Below are positions 1 to 6,020 of a stretch of 8,825 nt of DNA, piece by piece. The notes under the pieces were generated by a model. That model saw only the letters and a program-made list of their open reading frames with translations, was not told where the DNA came from and ran no database searches. How positions within the stretch are numbered: position 1 is the stretch's first letter; every line of letters begins with the position of its first letter. Origin of the DNA: an uncultured Dorea sp. (GTDB lineage Bacteria > Bacillota > Clostridia > Lachnospirales > Lachnospiraceae); assembly GCA_948844705.1 (NCBI GenBank), contig CAQNVT010000051.1, positions 1-8,825 on the forward strand, written 5' to 3'. A program made the position numbers and the translations under genes.

Positions 1-131
1 ATCGCGTCGTACATGAGGTCTTCGTGCACCAGCTCACCGCAGTCCTCACAGGTCTCGTAGTGGTCATCCCGGCAGTCTTCACAGACCCACACCTCAGAAC
101 CGTACTGGTCGATCACGCGGTACATCTCATC
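1..131 (-). CDS. Fragment of a CxxC-rich small protein, cut by the window start and by the join with rpoD
   Basis: The minus strand is open through this stretch. It reads about 43 residues with two cysteine pairs in the contexts WVCEDC and ETCEDCGE, spaced CxxC-x7-CxxC, and many acidic and aromatic residues around them (for example HEDLMYD). That pattern fits the small zinc-knuckle proteins often carried by phages, plasmids and conjugative elements of Clostridia, but I cannot name a family. The C-terminal part lies beyond position 1. No convincing start codon or ribosome site is present upstream: the frame runs antisense into rpoD and hits stops at 180-185, so the N-terminal part is missing at the join. 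The plus strand of the same bases gives no recognisable protein. The real boundary could be anywhere from about 131 to 150, because both reading frames remain plausible there. Confidence 0.5.
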
Positions 132-404
132 ATTCAGGATGACAATGTACCGGTTCCCGCAGAGGCGGCGGCTCAGACATTATTAAAGGAACAGCTTGAT
201 GAGGTGTTGGATACACTGACGGACAGAGAGCAGAAGGTACTCAGGCTGCGTTTTGGCATGAATGACGGACGTGCCCGCACGCTTGAGGAGGTCGGAAAGG
301 AATTCGATGTTACCAGAGAGCGAATCAGACAGATCGAGGCGAAAGCACTCAGGAAGCTGCGCCACCCAAGCCGCAGCAGAAAATTAAGAGATTATTTGGA
401 TTAA
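132..404 (+). CDS. rpoD: 3' end of the housekeeping sigma factor gene (RpoD/SigA), N-terminal part missing
   Basis: This encodes the last 90 residues of the primary sigma-70 factor, which directs RNA polymerase to housekeeping promoters. It begins at the region 3/4 linker ([15 protein letters not shown]). It then carries region 4.1 ([20 protein letters not shown]) and the region 4.2 helix-turn-helix that contacts the -35 box ([20 protein letters not shown]), and ends with the family's standard tail [11 protein letters not shown]. Upstream of 132 the frame stays open to an ATG at 24, but the residues there do not resemble sigma region 3, where something like HLGDF is expected. That ATG is therefore not the gene's start. 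The full gene is normally about 1.1 kb, so roughly three quarters is missing. It is followed 13 bases later by trmK, the usual Firmicute arrangement. Confidence 0.93.
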   Translation: MQDDNVPVPAEAAAQTLLKEQLDEVLDTLTDREQKVLRLRFGMNDGRARTLEEVGKEFDVTRERIRQIEAKALRKLRHPSRSRKLRDYLD

Positions 405-417
405 GAAAGAGGCGCCT

Positions 418-1119
418 ATGGAACTATCAAAAAGACTTTATGCGGTTGCGGGTCTTGTGACAGAGGGCGCCTCTGTTGCAGATATCGGGACGGATCATGG
501 TTATGTTCCCGCCTATCTTGCGGAGAAGGGAATTGCTTTCCGCGTGCTTGCGACGGACATTAACGAAGGACCGCTTATGCGGGCGAAGAGCTACATAGAG
601 GAACGGGGCCTGACAGACAGGATCGAGATCCGAAGATCTGACGGGCTTTTGAATATCAGGCCGGGAGAGGCGGATACAATCATTGCCGCCGGCATGGGCG
701 GCGGGCTTGTGATAAAGATCCTCTCAGAGGGAGCGGAGGTAGTGCGTAGTCTCAAAAATATGATTTTGCAGCCCCAGTCGGAGATCGGAAGGGTCAGACG
801 GTATATCAATGAGCACGGCCTTCGGATCGCTGAGGAGGACATGGTTAAAGAGGAAGGAAAATATTATCCCATGATGAAGGCAGTGCACGGAGAGCCGGAG
901 CCTTATGAGAAATGGGAATACCTTTACGGGAAAAGACTGTTGGAGAAATGCCATCCGGTGCTTAAGGAGTATCTTTTAAGAGAAATAGGCCTCAAAGAGG
1001 GAATTCTTCAGAGGCTCAGGGAGCATGCGGAGACAGAGAAAACGATGATGCGCATCGGGGAGCTCTCCCGCGAGATCGAATATGCCGGAAGAGCCCTCGC
1101 GTGCTATGGAGGGATATAG
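418..1119 (+). CDS. trmK: tRNA (adenine-22-N1)-methyltransferase, TrmK family
   Basis: This SAM-dependent enzyme methylates N1 of adenine 22 in the D-loop of bacterial tRNAs (COG2384, B. subtilis YqfN/TrmK). The 233-residue product is the family's usual length. The Rossmann SAM-binding motif DIGTDHGYVP is at residues 22-31, the acidic end of strand 2 (ATDIN) at 45-49, the family glycine motif AAGMGGG at 90-96, and QPQSE at about 118-122. The C-terminal third (about 160-230) is charged and helical, matching the coiled-coil domain used in tRNA binding. The start follows a modest AGAGG at 408-412, five bases upstream. It lies between rpoD and nif3, as in many Firmicutes, and ends two bases before the next start, so translation is probably coupled. 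No key residue appears lost. Confidence 0.94.
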   Translation: MELSKRLYAVAGLVTEGASVADIGTDHGYVPAYLAEKGIAFRVLATDINEGPLMRAKSYIEERGLTDRIEIRRSDGLLNIRPGEADTIIAAGMGGGLVIKILSEGAEVVRSLKNMILQPQSEIGRVRRYINEHGLRIAEEDMVKEEGKYYPMMKAVHGEPEPYEKWEYLYGKRLLEKCHPVLKEYLLREIGLKEGILQRLREHAETEKTMMRIGELSREIEYAGRALACYGGI

Positions 1120-1121
1120 AA

Positions 1122-1904
1122 ATGCTGTGCAGAGATATTATGGCGGTGATCGAAGAGACGTATCCGCAATCTTCGGCTCTTGCGTGGGATAACGTGGGGC
1201 TTCTTGCAGGCCGCGACGATAAGAAGGTAAGGACCGTTTATGTGGCGCTGGATGCGTCGGATGAGGTGATAGATGCGGCAAAAGGCATTGGTGCGGATAT
1301 GCTGATCACCCATCATCCGCTTATCTTCGGCGGACTTAAAAACGTGACGAATTTAAATTTTATCGGAAACAGGGTTCTCAGGCTGATCTCCGGTGACATA
1401 TCTTATTATGCCATGCATACGAATTATGATGTGAAGGCCATGGGAGACCTTTCGCTTAAGCGGCTCGGGATTAAAAACGGCTCTGTTCTGGAGGTGACCG
1501 GCACAGACCGGGAAGGAACGGAGGAAGGGATCGGAAGAATCGCCGATATAGAGCCGGTCACGCTTAGCGGACTTATCGGGCGGGTGAAGGATGCGTTTTT
1601 ACTGGATACGGTAAGGGTGTTCGGCCATAAGGACAGAATCGTCAGGCGCGTGGCAATCTGCCCGGGATCCGGAAAGAGCGTGATAGGAGAGGCTCTTTCA
1701 AAGGGTGCGGACGTGCTGGTTACCGGTGATATCGGGCATCACGAGGGAATCGATGCCGTTGCGCAGGGATTATCGGTTATTGATGCCGGGCACTACGGAC
1801 TTGAGTATATCTTTATGGAGGATATGAAGCGGTATTTTATGAAAAGGCTTCAGGATGTCAGGGTAGAGACGGCGCCGGTTATGCATCCGTTTGCCGCGGT
1901 CTGA
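1122..1904 (+). CDS. NIF3/DUF34 family dinuclear metal protein, short form (YqfO/YbgI-like)
   Basis: NIF3 (DUF34) proteins form toroidal hexamers with two metal ions per subunit. Their molecular role is unsettled; GTP cyclohydrolase-like and metal-chaperone roles have been proposed. All expected ligands are visible: the THHP pair H64/H65, HTNYD with D103, and the C-terminal GHYGLE with H224 and E228. I chose ATG 1122 over the GTG at 1101, because a GGAGGG at 1108-1113 sits eight bases upstream and MLCRDIMAVIEE matches the family's first helix. The product is 260 residues, like E. coli YbgI. It therefore lacks the PII-like insert of B. subtilis YqfO (about 370 residues); the middle segment between about 110 and 180 is only a short linker. 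It follows trmK by two bases, the conserved Firmicute order. Confidence 0.92.
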   Translation: MLCRDIMAVIEETYPQSSALAWDNVGLLAGRDDKKVRTVYVALDASDEVIDAAKGIGADMLITHHPLIFGGLKNVTNLNFIGNRVLRLISGDISYYAMHTNYDVKAMGDLSLKRLGIKNGSVLEVTGTDREGTEEGIGRIADIEPVTLSGLIGRVKDAFLLDTVRVFGHKDRIVRRVAICPGSGKSVIGEALSKGADVLVTGDIGHHEGIDAVAQGLSVIDAGHYGLEYIFMEDMKRYFMKRLQDVRVETAPVMHPFAAV

Positions 1905-1944
1905 GACGGCGGGGAATCAGTGAGGAAGGAGAGGAGAAAAAAGT

Positions 1945-3612
1945 ATGGAGAAAAGGATGTACAGAGTGCAGATAGGAGCGGAAACGAGAGAATATGAGGA
2001 GGGGACGTCGTATCAGAAGATCGCACAGGACTTCCAGAAGGAGCATAAACATGATATAGTACTTGTCTTTGCAGACAATAAGCTCCAGGAGCTGCATAAG
2101 ACGGTACATAAGGACTGTACGATACGGTTCGTCACAACGGCGGAGGAGATCGGCCATCAGACCTATAAGAGAAGCATGTGCCTTATGATGGTAAAGGCGA
2201 TTTATGACGTGGCGGATCATGCGGAGGTGGAGAAGGTAAGGATTCACTATTCCGTAAGCAAGGGATACTATTGCACGATCGAAGGCAATGTGAAGCTTGA
2301 TCAGGGCCTGCTTGACCGGGTGGATGCGAGAATGCGTCAGATGATCGAGGCGGATCTTCCGATCAATAAGCGTACGGTCAATACCGATGAGGCAATCTCC
2401 CTCTTCGGCCGCCATGGGATGCACGACAAGGAAAAGCTGTTTATGTACCGTAGGGTATCCAAGGTGAATATATACAGTATGAACGAGTTTGAGGATTATT
2501 ATTACGGATATATGGTTCCGAGCGCCGGGTATCTTAAATATTTCAAATTATATCTTTACGACGAGGGCTTTGTCATTCAGATGCCCGCAAAATCCGCGCC
2601 GGAGGAGGTGCCGGAATTTGTACCCTACAATCAGCTGTTTTCGGTTCTCAAGGAATCTACAAAATGGGGCGATATGCTGGGGATTGAGACGGTAGGCGCA
2701 CTGAATGAGAAGATTACAAAGGGAGAGGCCAGAGAGGTGGTGCTTGTCCAGGAGGCGATGCAGGAGAAGAGAATCGCGGAATTTGCAAGTACGATCGCAG
2801 CCAGACCGGGTGTGAAGTTTGTGCTGATCGCGGGGCCGTCTTCGTCGGGAAAAACGACATTTTCCCACAGGCTTTCCATCCAGCTCCGCGCAAACGGAAT
2901 GGTGCCCCACCCGATCGCGGTAGACAATTATTTTGTCGAGCGGGAGGAGAATCCGCGGGATGAAAACGGAAATTATGATTTCGAATGTCTGGAGGCCGTG
3001 GATATAGGACTGTTCAACCGGCAGATGCAGGAGCTTCTTGAAGGGAAGGAGGTTGTGATCCCTACCTTTAATTTCCTGACCGGAAGCAAGGAGTATAACA
3101 GCAAGCCAAAGAGACTGGGAGCCAATGATGTGCTTGTATTCGAGGGAATCCATTGCCTGAATCCGAAGCTTACGGCAAGCCTTGCGGATGAGAATAAATT
3201 TAAAATCTATATCAGCGCCCTTACGCAGTTAAATGTGGATGAACATAACCGGATCCCGACGACAGACGGAAGGCTCTTAAGGCGTATCGTGCGGGACGCC
3301 AGGACCAGGGGTTCTTCTGCAAAGAGGACGATCGGCATGTGGCCGTCGGTAAGAAGAGGGGAGGAGAAAAATATCTTCCCGTATCAGGAAGAGGCCGATG
3401 TTATGTTTAATTCGGCGCTGATCTACGAGCTTGCGGTGCTAAAGCCTTATGTGGAGTCTCTGCTATTTGGGATCGAGAGGGACTGTCCGGAGTACGTGGA
3501 GGCGAAGCGGCTTCTGAAATTTCTGGACTATTTTGTCGGGATCGGGAGCGAGAATATACCTATGAATTCGCTGCTTAGGGAGTTTGTGGGGGGAGGATGT
3601 TTTAATTTGTAG
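1945..3612 (+). CDS. TGS-domain nucleoside (uridine) kinase fusion
   Basis: This 555-residue protein joins a threonyl-tRNA-synthetase-like N-terminus to a uridine kinase. Residues about 4-66 look like a TGS domain. Residues about 70-220 resemble the second additional (editing-type) domain of ThrRS. The kinase covers about 285-545, with Walker A GPSSSGKT at 297-304, a substrate-site PIAVDNYF around 323-330, and the Walker B-like DVLVFEGIH starting near 395, followed by the arginine-rich LLRRIVRDART lid region. Phosphorylation of uridine or cytidine for pyrimidine salvage is the expected reaction. The family is common in Clostridia, but its physiological substrate is not certain. In the editing-type domain the ThrRS HxxxH motif is replaced by SMCLM (77-81), so tRNA editing is unlikely. 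GAGGAG at 1931-1936 lies eight bases before the ATG. A second ATG at 1954 is a weaker alternative. Confidence 0.9.
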   Translation: MEKRMYRVQIGAETREYEEGTSYQKIAQDFQKEHKHDIVLVFADNKLQELHKTVHKDCTIRFVTTAEEIGHQTYKRSMCLMMVKAIYDVADHAEVEKVRIHYSVSKGYYCTIEGNVKLDQGLLDRVDARMRQMIEADLPINKRTVNTDEAISLFGRHGMHDKEKLFMYRRVSKVNIYSMNEFEDYYYGYMVPSAGYLKYFKLYLYDEGFVIQMPAKSAPEEVPEFVPYNQLFSVLKESTKWGDMLGIETVGALNEKITKGEAREVVLVQEAMQEKRIAEFASTIAARPGVKFVLIAGPSSSGKTTFSHRLSIQLRANGMVPHPIAVDNYFVEREENPRDENGNYDFECLEAVDIGLFNRQMQELLEGKEVVIPTFNFLTGSKEYNSKPKRLGANDVLVFEGIHCLNPKLTASLADENKFKIYISALTQLNVDEHNRIPTTDGRLLRRIVRDARTRGSSAKRTIGMWPSVRRGEEKNIFPYQEEADVMFNSALIYELAVLKPYVESLLFGIERDCPEYVEAKRLLKFLDYFVGIGSENIPMNSLLREFVGGGCFNL

Positions 3613-3629
3613 AGATATATTGACAGGAC

Positions 3630-3810
3630 GCCAGAGGAGTGTGGGGATTTCTCCACTCGGACGTTCCGTCCCCTACGACTAAGTCACAAAAATCTAAGCC
3701 TGAGAAACAGTCGGCGTGTATGCCTCCTGTCTCTCAGGCTAATATTTTTGGACTGGATTCTCCGGGGTCTTCACTTAACCCTCGTAAAGAAATCCCCACA
3801 CTCCTCTGGC
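3630..3810. repeat. 181-base nested inverted repeat (foldback / MITE-like element or structured RNA)
   Basis: The outer arms, 3630-3652 and 3788-3810, are a perfect 23-base inverted repeat. The inner arms, 3688-3710 and 3727-3749, pair at 20 of 23 positions around a 16-base loop. Between them are shorter matches (CCCC at 3670-3673 with GGGG at 3764-3767, and AGTC at 3682-3685 with GACT at 3751-3754). The whole segment could therefore fold into one long interrupted hairpin on either strand. It fills most of the 247-base gap between two convergent genes and contains no credible protein. Perfect long terminal arms are typical of non-autonomous miniature elements. No clear target duplication is visible at the edges. 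A structured non-coding RNA or an elaborate bidirectional terminator are the alternatives. Confidence 0.75.
3688..3749. terminator. Probable bidirectional intrinsic terminator (inner hairpin)
   Basis: The stem core AGCCTGAGA (3697-3705) pairs with TCTCAGGCT (3732-3740). It is preceded by an A-run (3688-3692) and followed by a T-run (3745-3749), so both strands present a GC-containing stem and then U's. It lies between convergently transcribed uridine kinase and aroC, where a shared terminator is expected. The loop (16 bases) is longer than usual, and three of 23 pairs are mismatched. It sits inside the larger inverted repeat at 3630-3810. Confidence 0.6.
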
Positions 3811-3836
3811 TGGCTGCATTATATGCATCTTTCTAT

Positions 3837-3874
3837 GCGGAGTTCCGGCCGGGGAGCAGTTAGCGGAGTTCCGG
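3837..3874. repeat. 12-base direct repeat at the aroC 3' end
   Basis: GCGGAGTTCCGG occurs at 3837-3848 and again at 3863-3874, 26 bases apart. The second copy forms the last codons of aroC (PELR on the minus strand, just before the stop at 3860-3862). The first lies in the intergenic gap. It could mark a small slippage duplication or an end of the neighbouring foldback element's insertion scar. Confidence 0.6.
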
Positions 3875-4969
3875 ACAGTATATGGTTTTTAGGTTGTCCA
3901 GGCGGGAGGTGGTGTTTTGCAGGAGGAGGTCTGTGACGGTGACGGCGGCCATGGCCTCTACTACCACTACGGCGCGGGGGACTATGACGGGGTCGTGGCG
4001 GCCGGTGATGGTGACGACGGTGTTTTCTTTTTGGGTTGTTATGGTCTGTTGTTCTCTGGCGATGGACGGGGTTGGTTTTACGGCGGCACGCAGGACGATC
4101 GGGGAGCCGTCGCTCATACCGCCTAAGATGCCGCCGGAGTGGTTGGTTTTTTTGTAGACCTTTCCGTTTTCGCAGAAGAAGGGGTCGTTGTTGGTGCTGC
4201 CGGCGGCGCGGGCCGCGGCAAAGCCGTCGCCGATCTCGATGCCTTTTACTGCGCCTATGGACATGACGGCTTTGGCAAGGGAAGCGTCCAGCTTATCGAA
4301 TACGGGCTCTCCGATACCGGCGGGCATTCCGGTTATGATGCATTCTATGGTGCCGCCGGAGGAGTCAAGGTTTTTCATGCAGCTCTCCAGATATTCGGAG
4401 GCTTTTTTTGCGTAGGCATTGTTCGGCATATAGAGGGGGTTTTCCTTAATCTCATCGTATCGGTATTCTTCAGAAGGAATGCAGATGCCGCCGATGGAGC
4501 GGGTGTAGGCGCTTACGGTGATTCCCAGCTCTCTTAAAAGCTTTGCGGCTACCGCACCTGCGGCTACCCGTCCGATCGTCTCCCGCCCGGAGGAGCGTCC
4601 TCCGCCTCTGTAATCACGGAAGCCATATTTTTCGTCAAAGGTATAATCTGCGTGCCCCGGACGGTAGCAGTCCTTGATTTTTCCGTAATCTCTGGACCTT
4701 TGGTCTTCATTTCTTATTATGATCGAAATCGGTGTTCCGGTTGTCTTTCCTTCGAATGTTCCTGACAGGATTTCTGCTCTGTCGTTTTCCTTTCTTTTTG
4801 TTGTGAATTTGCTTTGCCCCGGCTTTCTGCGGTCTAAAAAGCTCTGTATATCATCCTCTGAAAGGGGAAGTCCTGCGGGGCAGCCGTCGATCACGACACC
4901 TATCGCCGCTCCGTGGGATTCTCCCCAGGTTGTAATAGAAAATAATGTTCCGTAGGTTGAACCTGCCAT
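3860..4969 (-). CDS. aroC: Chorismate synthase
   Basis: This catalyses the last step of the shikimate pathway, 5-enolpyruvylshikimate-3-phosphate to chorismate, using reduced FMN. The 369-residue product is full length. Signatures are the N-terminal GTLFSITTWGESHG with catalytic His19, DRRKPGQ near 47-53, RPGHADYT with His106, FRDYRGGGRSSGRET around 117-131, and the C-terminal GRHDPVIVPRAVVVVEAMAA segment. The minus-strand start at 4969 (MAGSTYGT) matches family N-termini. It has an AAGGAGA site at plus positions 4978-4984, eight bases away. The frame stays open upstream to a GTG at 5020, but that would add 17 atypical residues across a hairpin. The gene stands alone, facing the upstream operon, and has its own promoter. 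A 12-base copy of its final codons is repeated just downstream. Confidence 0.98.
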   Translation of the reverse strand: MAGSTYGTLFSITTWGESHGAAIGVVIDGCPAGLPLSEDDIQSFLDRRKPGQSKFTTKRKENDRAEILSGTFEGKTTGTPISIIIRNEDQRSRDYGKIKDCYRPGHADYTFDEKYGFRDYRGGGRSSGRETIGRVAAGAVAAKLLRELGITVSAYTRSIGGICIPSEEYRYDEIKENPLYMPNNAYAKKASEYLESCMKNLDSSGGTIECIITGMPAGIGEPVFDKLDASLAKAVMSIGAVKGIEIGDGFAAARAAGSTNNDPFFCENGKVYKKTNHSGGILGGMSDGSPIVLRAAVKPTPSIAREQQTITTQKENTVVTITGRHDPVIVPRAVVVVEAMAAVTVTDLLLQNTTSRLDNLKTIYCPELR

Positions 4970-4997
4970 AATATCAGTCTCCTTTTCGTAAAAGTCA

Positions 4998-5028
4998 TTG
5001 TAACTGTTCGGTACCTTCACAGTTACAA
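4998..5028. promoter_or_regulatory. Perfect 10-base inverted repeat in the aroC leader
   Basis: TTGTAACTGT (4998-5007) and ACAGTTACAA (5019-5028) form a perfect inverted repeat around an 11-base spacer. It lies just downstream of the predicted aroC start point (about 5032 on the minus strand) and upstream of the aroC ribosome site. It could be a dyad operator for a dimeric repressor or a leader RNA hairpin. There is no T-run directly after it, so a simple terminator is unlikely. Confidence 0.5.
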
Positions 5029-5038
5029 GTCATTTAAC

Positions 5039-5067
5039 ATTATATCGGATGGATAGGGAGCGTGCAA
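5039..5067 (-). promoter_or_regulatory. Sigma-70 promoter for aroC
   Basis: Read on the minus strand, TTGCAC (plus positions 5062-5067) and a consensus TATAAT (5039-5044) are separated by exactly 17 bases. This gives a start point near 5032 and a leader of about 60 bases before the aroC ATG at 4969. It lies back-to-back with the rightward promoter at 5079-5107. Confidence 0.75.
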
Positions 5068-5078
5068 GAAGCTTAATG

Positions 5079-5107
5079 TTGCAAATCTTATATAGTGGTG
5101 GTATAAT
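5079..5107 (+). promoter_or_regulatory. Extended -10 sigma-70 promoter for the NIF3-RpiR-IadA-Opp operon
   Basis: TTGCAA (5079-5084) and a consensus TATAAT (5102-5107) have a 17-base spacer. A TG one base upstream of the -10 (TGGTATAAT) makes it an extended -10 promoter. Transcription would start near 5114, leaving a leader of about 47 AT-rich bases before the ATG at 5161. No other promoter this good is seen before the later genes of the cluster. Confidence 0.78.
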
Positions 5108-5123
5108 GAGTTAAAATGTAGTA

Positions 5124-5147
5124 TTTGAAATAAAAAAATATTTAAAA
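5124..5147. promoter_or_regulatory. AT-rich imperfect inverted repeat downstream of the operon promoter (candidate operator)
   Basis: TTTGAAATA (5124-5132) and TATTTAAAA (5139-5147) are complementary at eight of nine positions around six A's. The site lies about 10 bases past the predicted start point and before the first gene. AT-rich dyads in this position are common operators of RpiR-family repressors, and one is encoded in the operon, so autoregulation is possible. Base composition alone could also produce such a match. Confidence 0.3.
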
Positions 5148-5160
5148 TTAGAGTAAATAC

Positions 5161-5979
5161 ATGAAAAATAGTAGGAATTATGAAAAATCAGCAGGCCGTA
5201 TTTATGAGGAGCTTTACCGGTTTTTTAAACCGGAACGGTATAACGACCTTGCCCGGAACGGACTTCTGGAGGATAACACGGATACGGTTGAAAAGGTGTA
5301 TACGGCAGCCTTTTCCAGCACACAGGTGTTGGAGAAGCTGAGGGAGAGAGGAGCGTCGCACTGCCTTCTTTTTACCCATCATCCGGGTGCGCAGCATGAG
5401 GAGGGGGAGCCGGCAATTTATTTCTCGCCAGGGGAAAAGGAATATATGAGGGTTCATCATATCAGCCATTTTAATCTTCACCTTCCGCTGGATCAGGTAA
5501 ATCCGTACTCTCCGGGAGTGAGCCTCGCCCGGGCGTTAGGAGCGGTGCCGTATGACAGCTTTTTTGAGGAGGGCGGCGCCGTAATGGGGCTTTACTGCAG
5601 CGGCAGATGGAGCGGCACTGTGATGCTTTATAAAAGAGTAGAGCGTCTGATGGGACATGCATGCAGAATGTACGCGTACGGTCCGTCAGAGCTTTGCGAC
5701 GGGAAATTTGCGCTGATCGCAGGCGGTGCGGAAGGAACGGAGATCTACGGCCGCATGAAGGAAGAAGGAGTAAATCTGTTCCTTACGGGCGTCGGGAGCG
5801 AGAAGGCAGAGTGGTTTGCGCCGTCTCACGCGGCGGCAAAGGAAGCGGGAATCAGTATCCTCTCGGCGGGCCATTATTCTACGGAGCAGTTCGCACTTAT
5901 AGATATGTGCAGATTCTTTAAGGAGAGGGGCCTGCCGGCAGAATTTATCAGAGAGACTCCGCTGCTTAATGATCTTTAG
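5161..5979 (+). CDS. Divergent NIF3/DUF34 family metal-binding protein
   Basis: I recognise this 272-residue protein as a second NIF3-type member. LFTHHPG gives H73/H74. NLHLPLD gives H107 and D111, the HLPLD variant in place of HTNxD that is seen in many proteobacterial NIF3 proteins. SAGHYSTE gives H238 and E242 near the C-terminus. The intervening LFLTGVGSEK corresponds to the TGEISEQ-like loop. All dinuclear metal ligands therefore appear present, although overall resemblance to the NIF3 protein at 1122-1904 is low. Function is unknown; association with a peptidase and peptide importer suggests hydrolysis or metal supply, but that is inference. It is the first gene after the rightward promoter. 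No strong Shine-Dalgarno precedes the ATG (only GAG at 5151-5153), so translation may be weak. RpiR follows 41 bases later. Confidence 0.82.
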   Translation: MKNSRNYEKSAGRIYEELYRFFKPERYNDLARNGLLEDNTDTVEKVYTAAFSSTQVLEKLRERGASHCLLFTHHPGAQHEEGEPAIYFSPGEKEYMRVHHISHFNLHLPLDQVNPYSPGVSLARALGAVPYDSFFEEGGAVMGLYCSGRWSGTVMLYKRVERLMGHACRMYAYGPSELCDGKFALIAGGAEGTEIYGRMKEEGVNLFLTGVGSEKAEWFAPSHAAAKEAGISILSAGHYSTEQFALIDMCRFFKERGLPAEFIRETPLLNDL

Positions 5980-6020
5980 GCGGAGGATAATAAAAATATA
6001 CGTAGAAAAGGAAGTGTATT

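Noticed and set aside
24..131. Plus-strand extension of the sigma frame to an ATG at 24
   Set aside because: The residues do not resemble any sigma region, and the true rpoD start lies about 0.8 kb further upstream; the open frame is an accident of the join.
1101..1121. GTG at 1101 as the start of the nif3 gene
   Set aside because: It overlaps the end of trmK and lacks a ribosome site; ATG 1122 has GGAGGG at eight bases and the correct family N-terminus.
1879..2424. 181-codon open frame on the minus strand, antisense to the end of nif3 and the kinase start
   Set aside because: It has no recognisable motif and no ribosome site, and it lies opposite well-supported genes.
2548..3153. 201-codon open frame on the minus strand, antisense to the kinase
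   Set aside because: It is the shadow of a strongly conserved kinase sequence and its composition is not protein-like.
3639..3936. Two short plus-strand open frames across the foldback element and the aroC end
   Set aside because: They run through the inverted repeat arms and into aroC antisense, with no ribosome site and low-complexity translation.
3882..4955. Several plus-strand open frames opposite aroC
   Set aside because: They are antisense to a full-length chorismate synthase; their glycine- and arginine-rich translations reflect codon bias on the other strand.
4970..5020. GTG at 5020 as the aroC start
   Set aside because: It would add 17 residues not found in the family and lies in the leader dyad; ATG 4969 has a strong ribosome site.
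4970..5160. T-box or riboswitch upstream of aroC or of the NIF3-like gene
   Set aside because: Leaders of about 60 and 47 bases are too short, and no conserved T-box or riboswitch core was seen.
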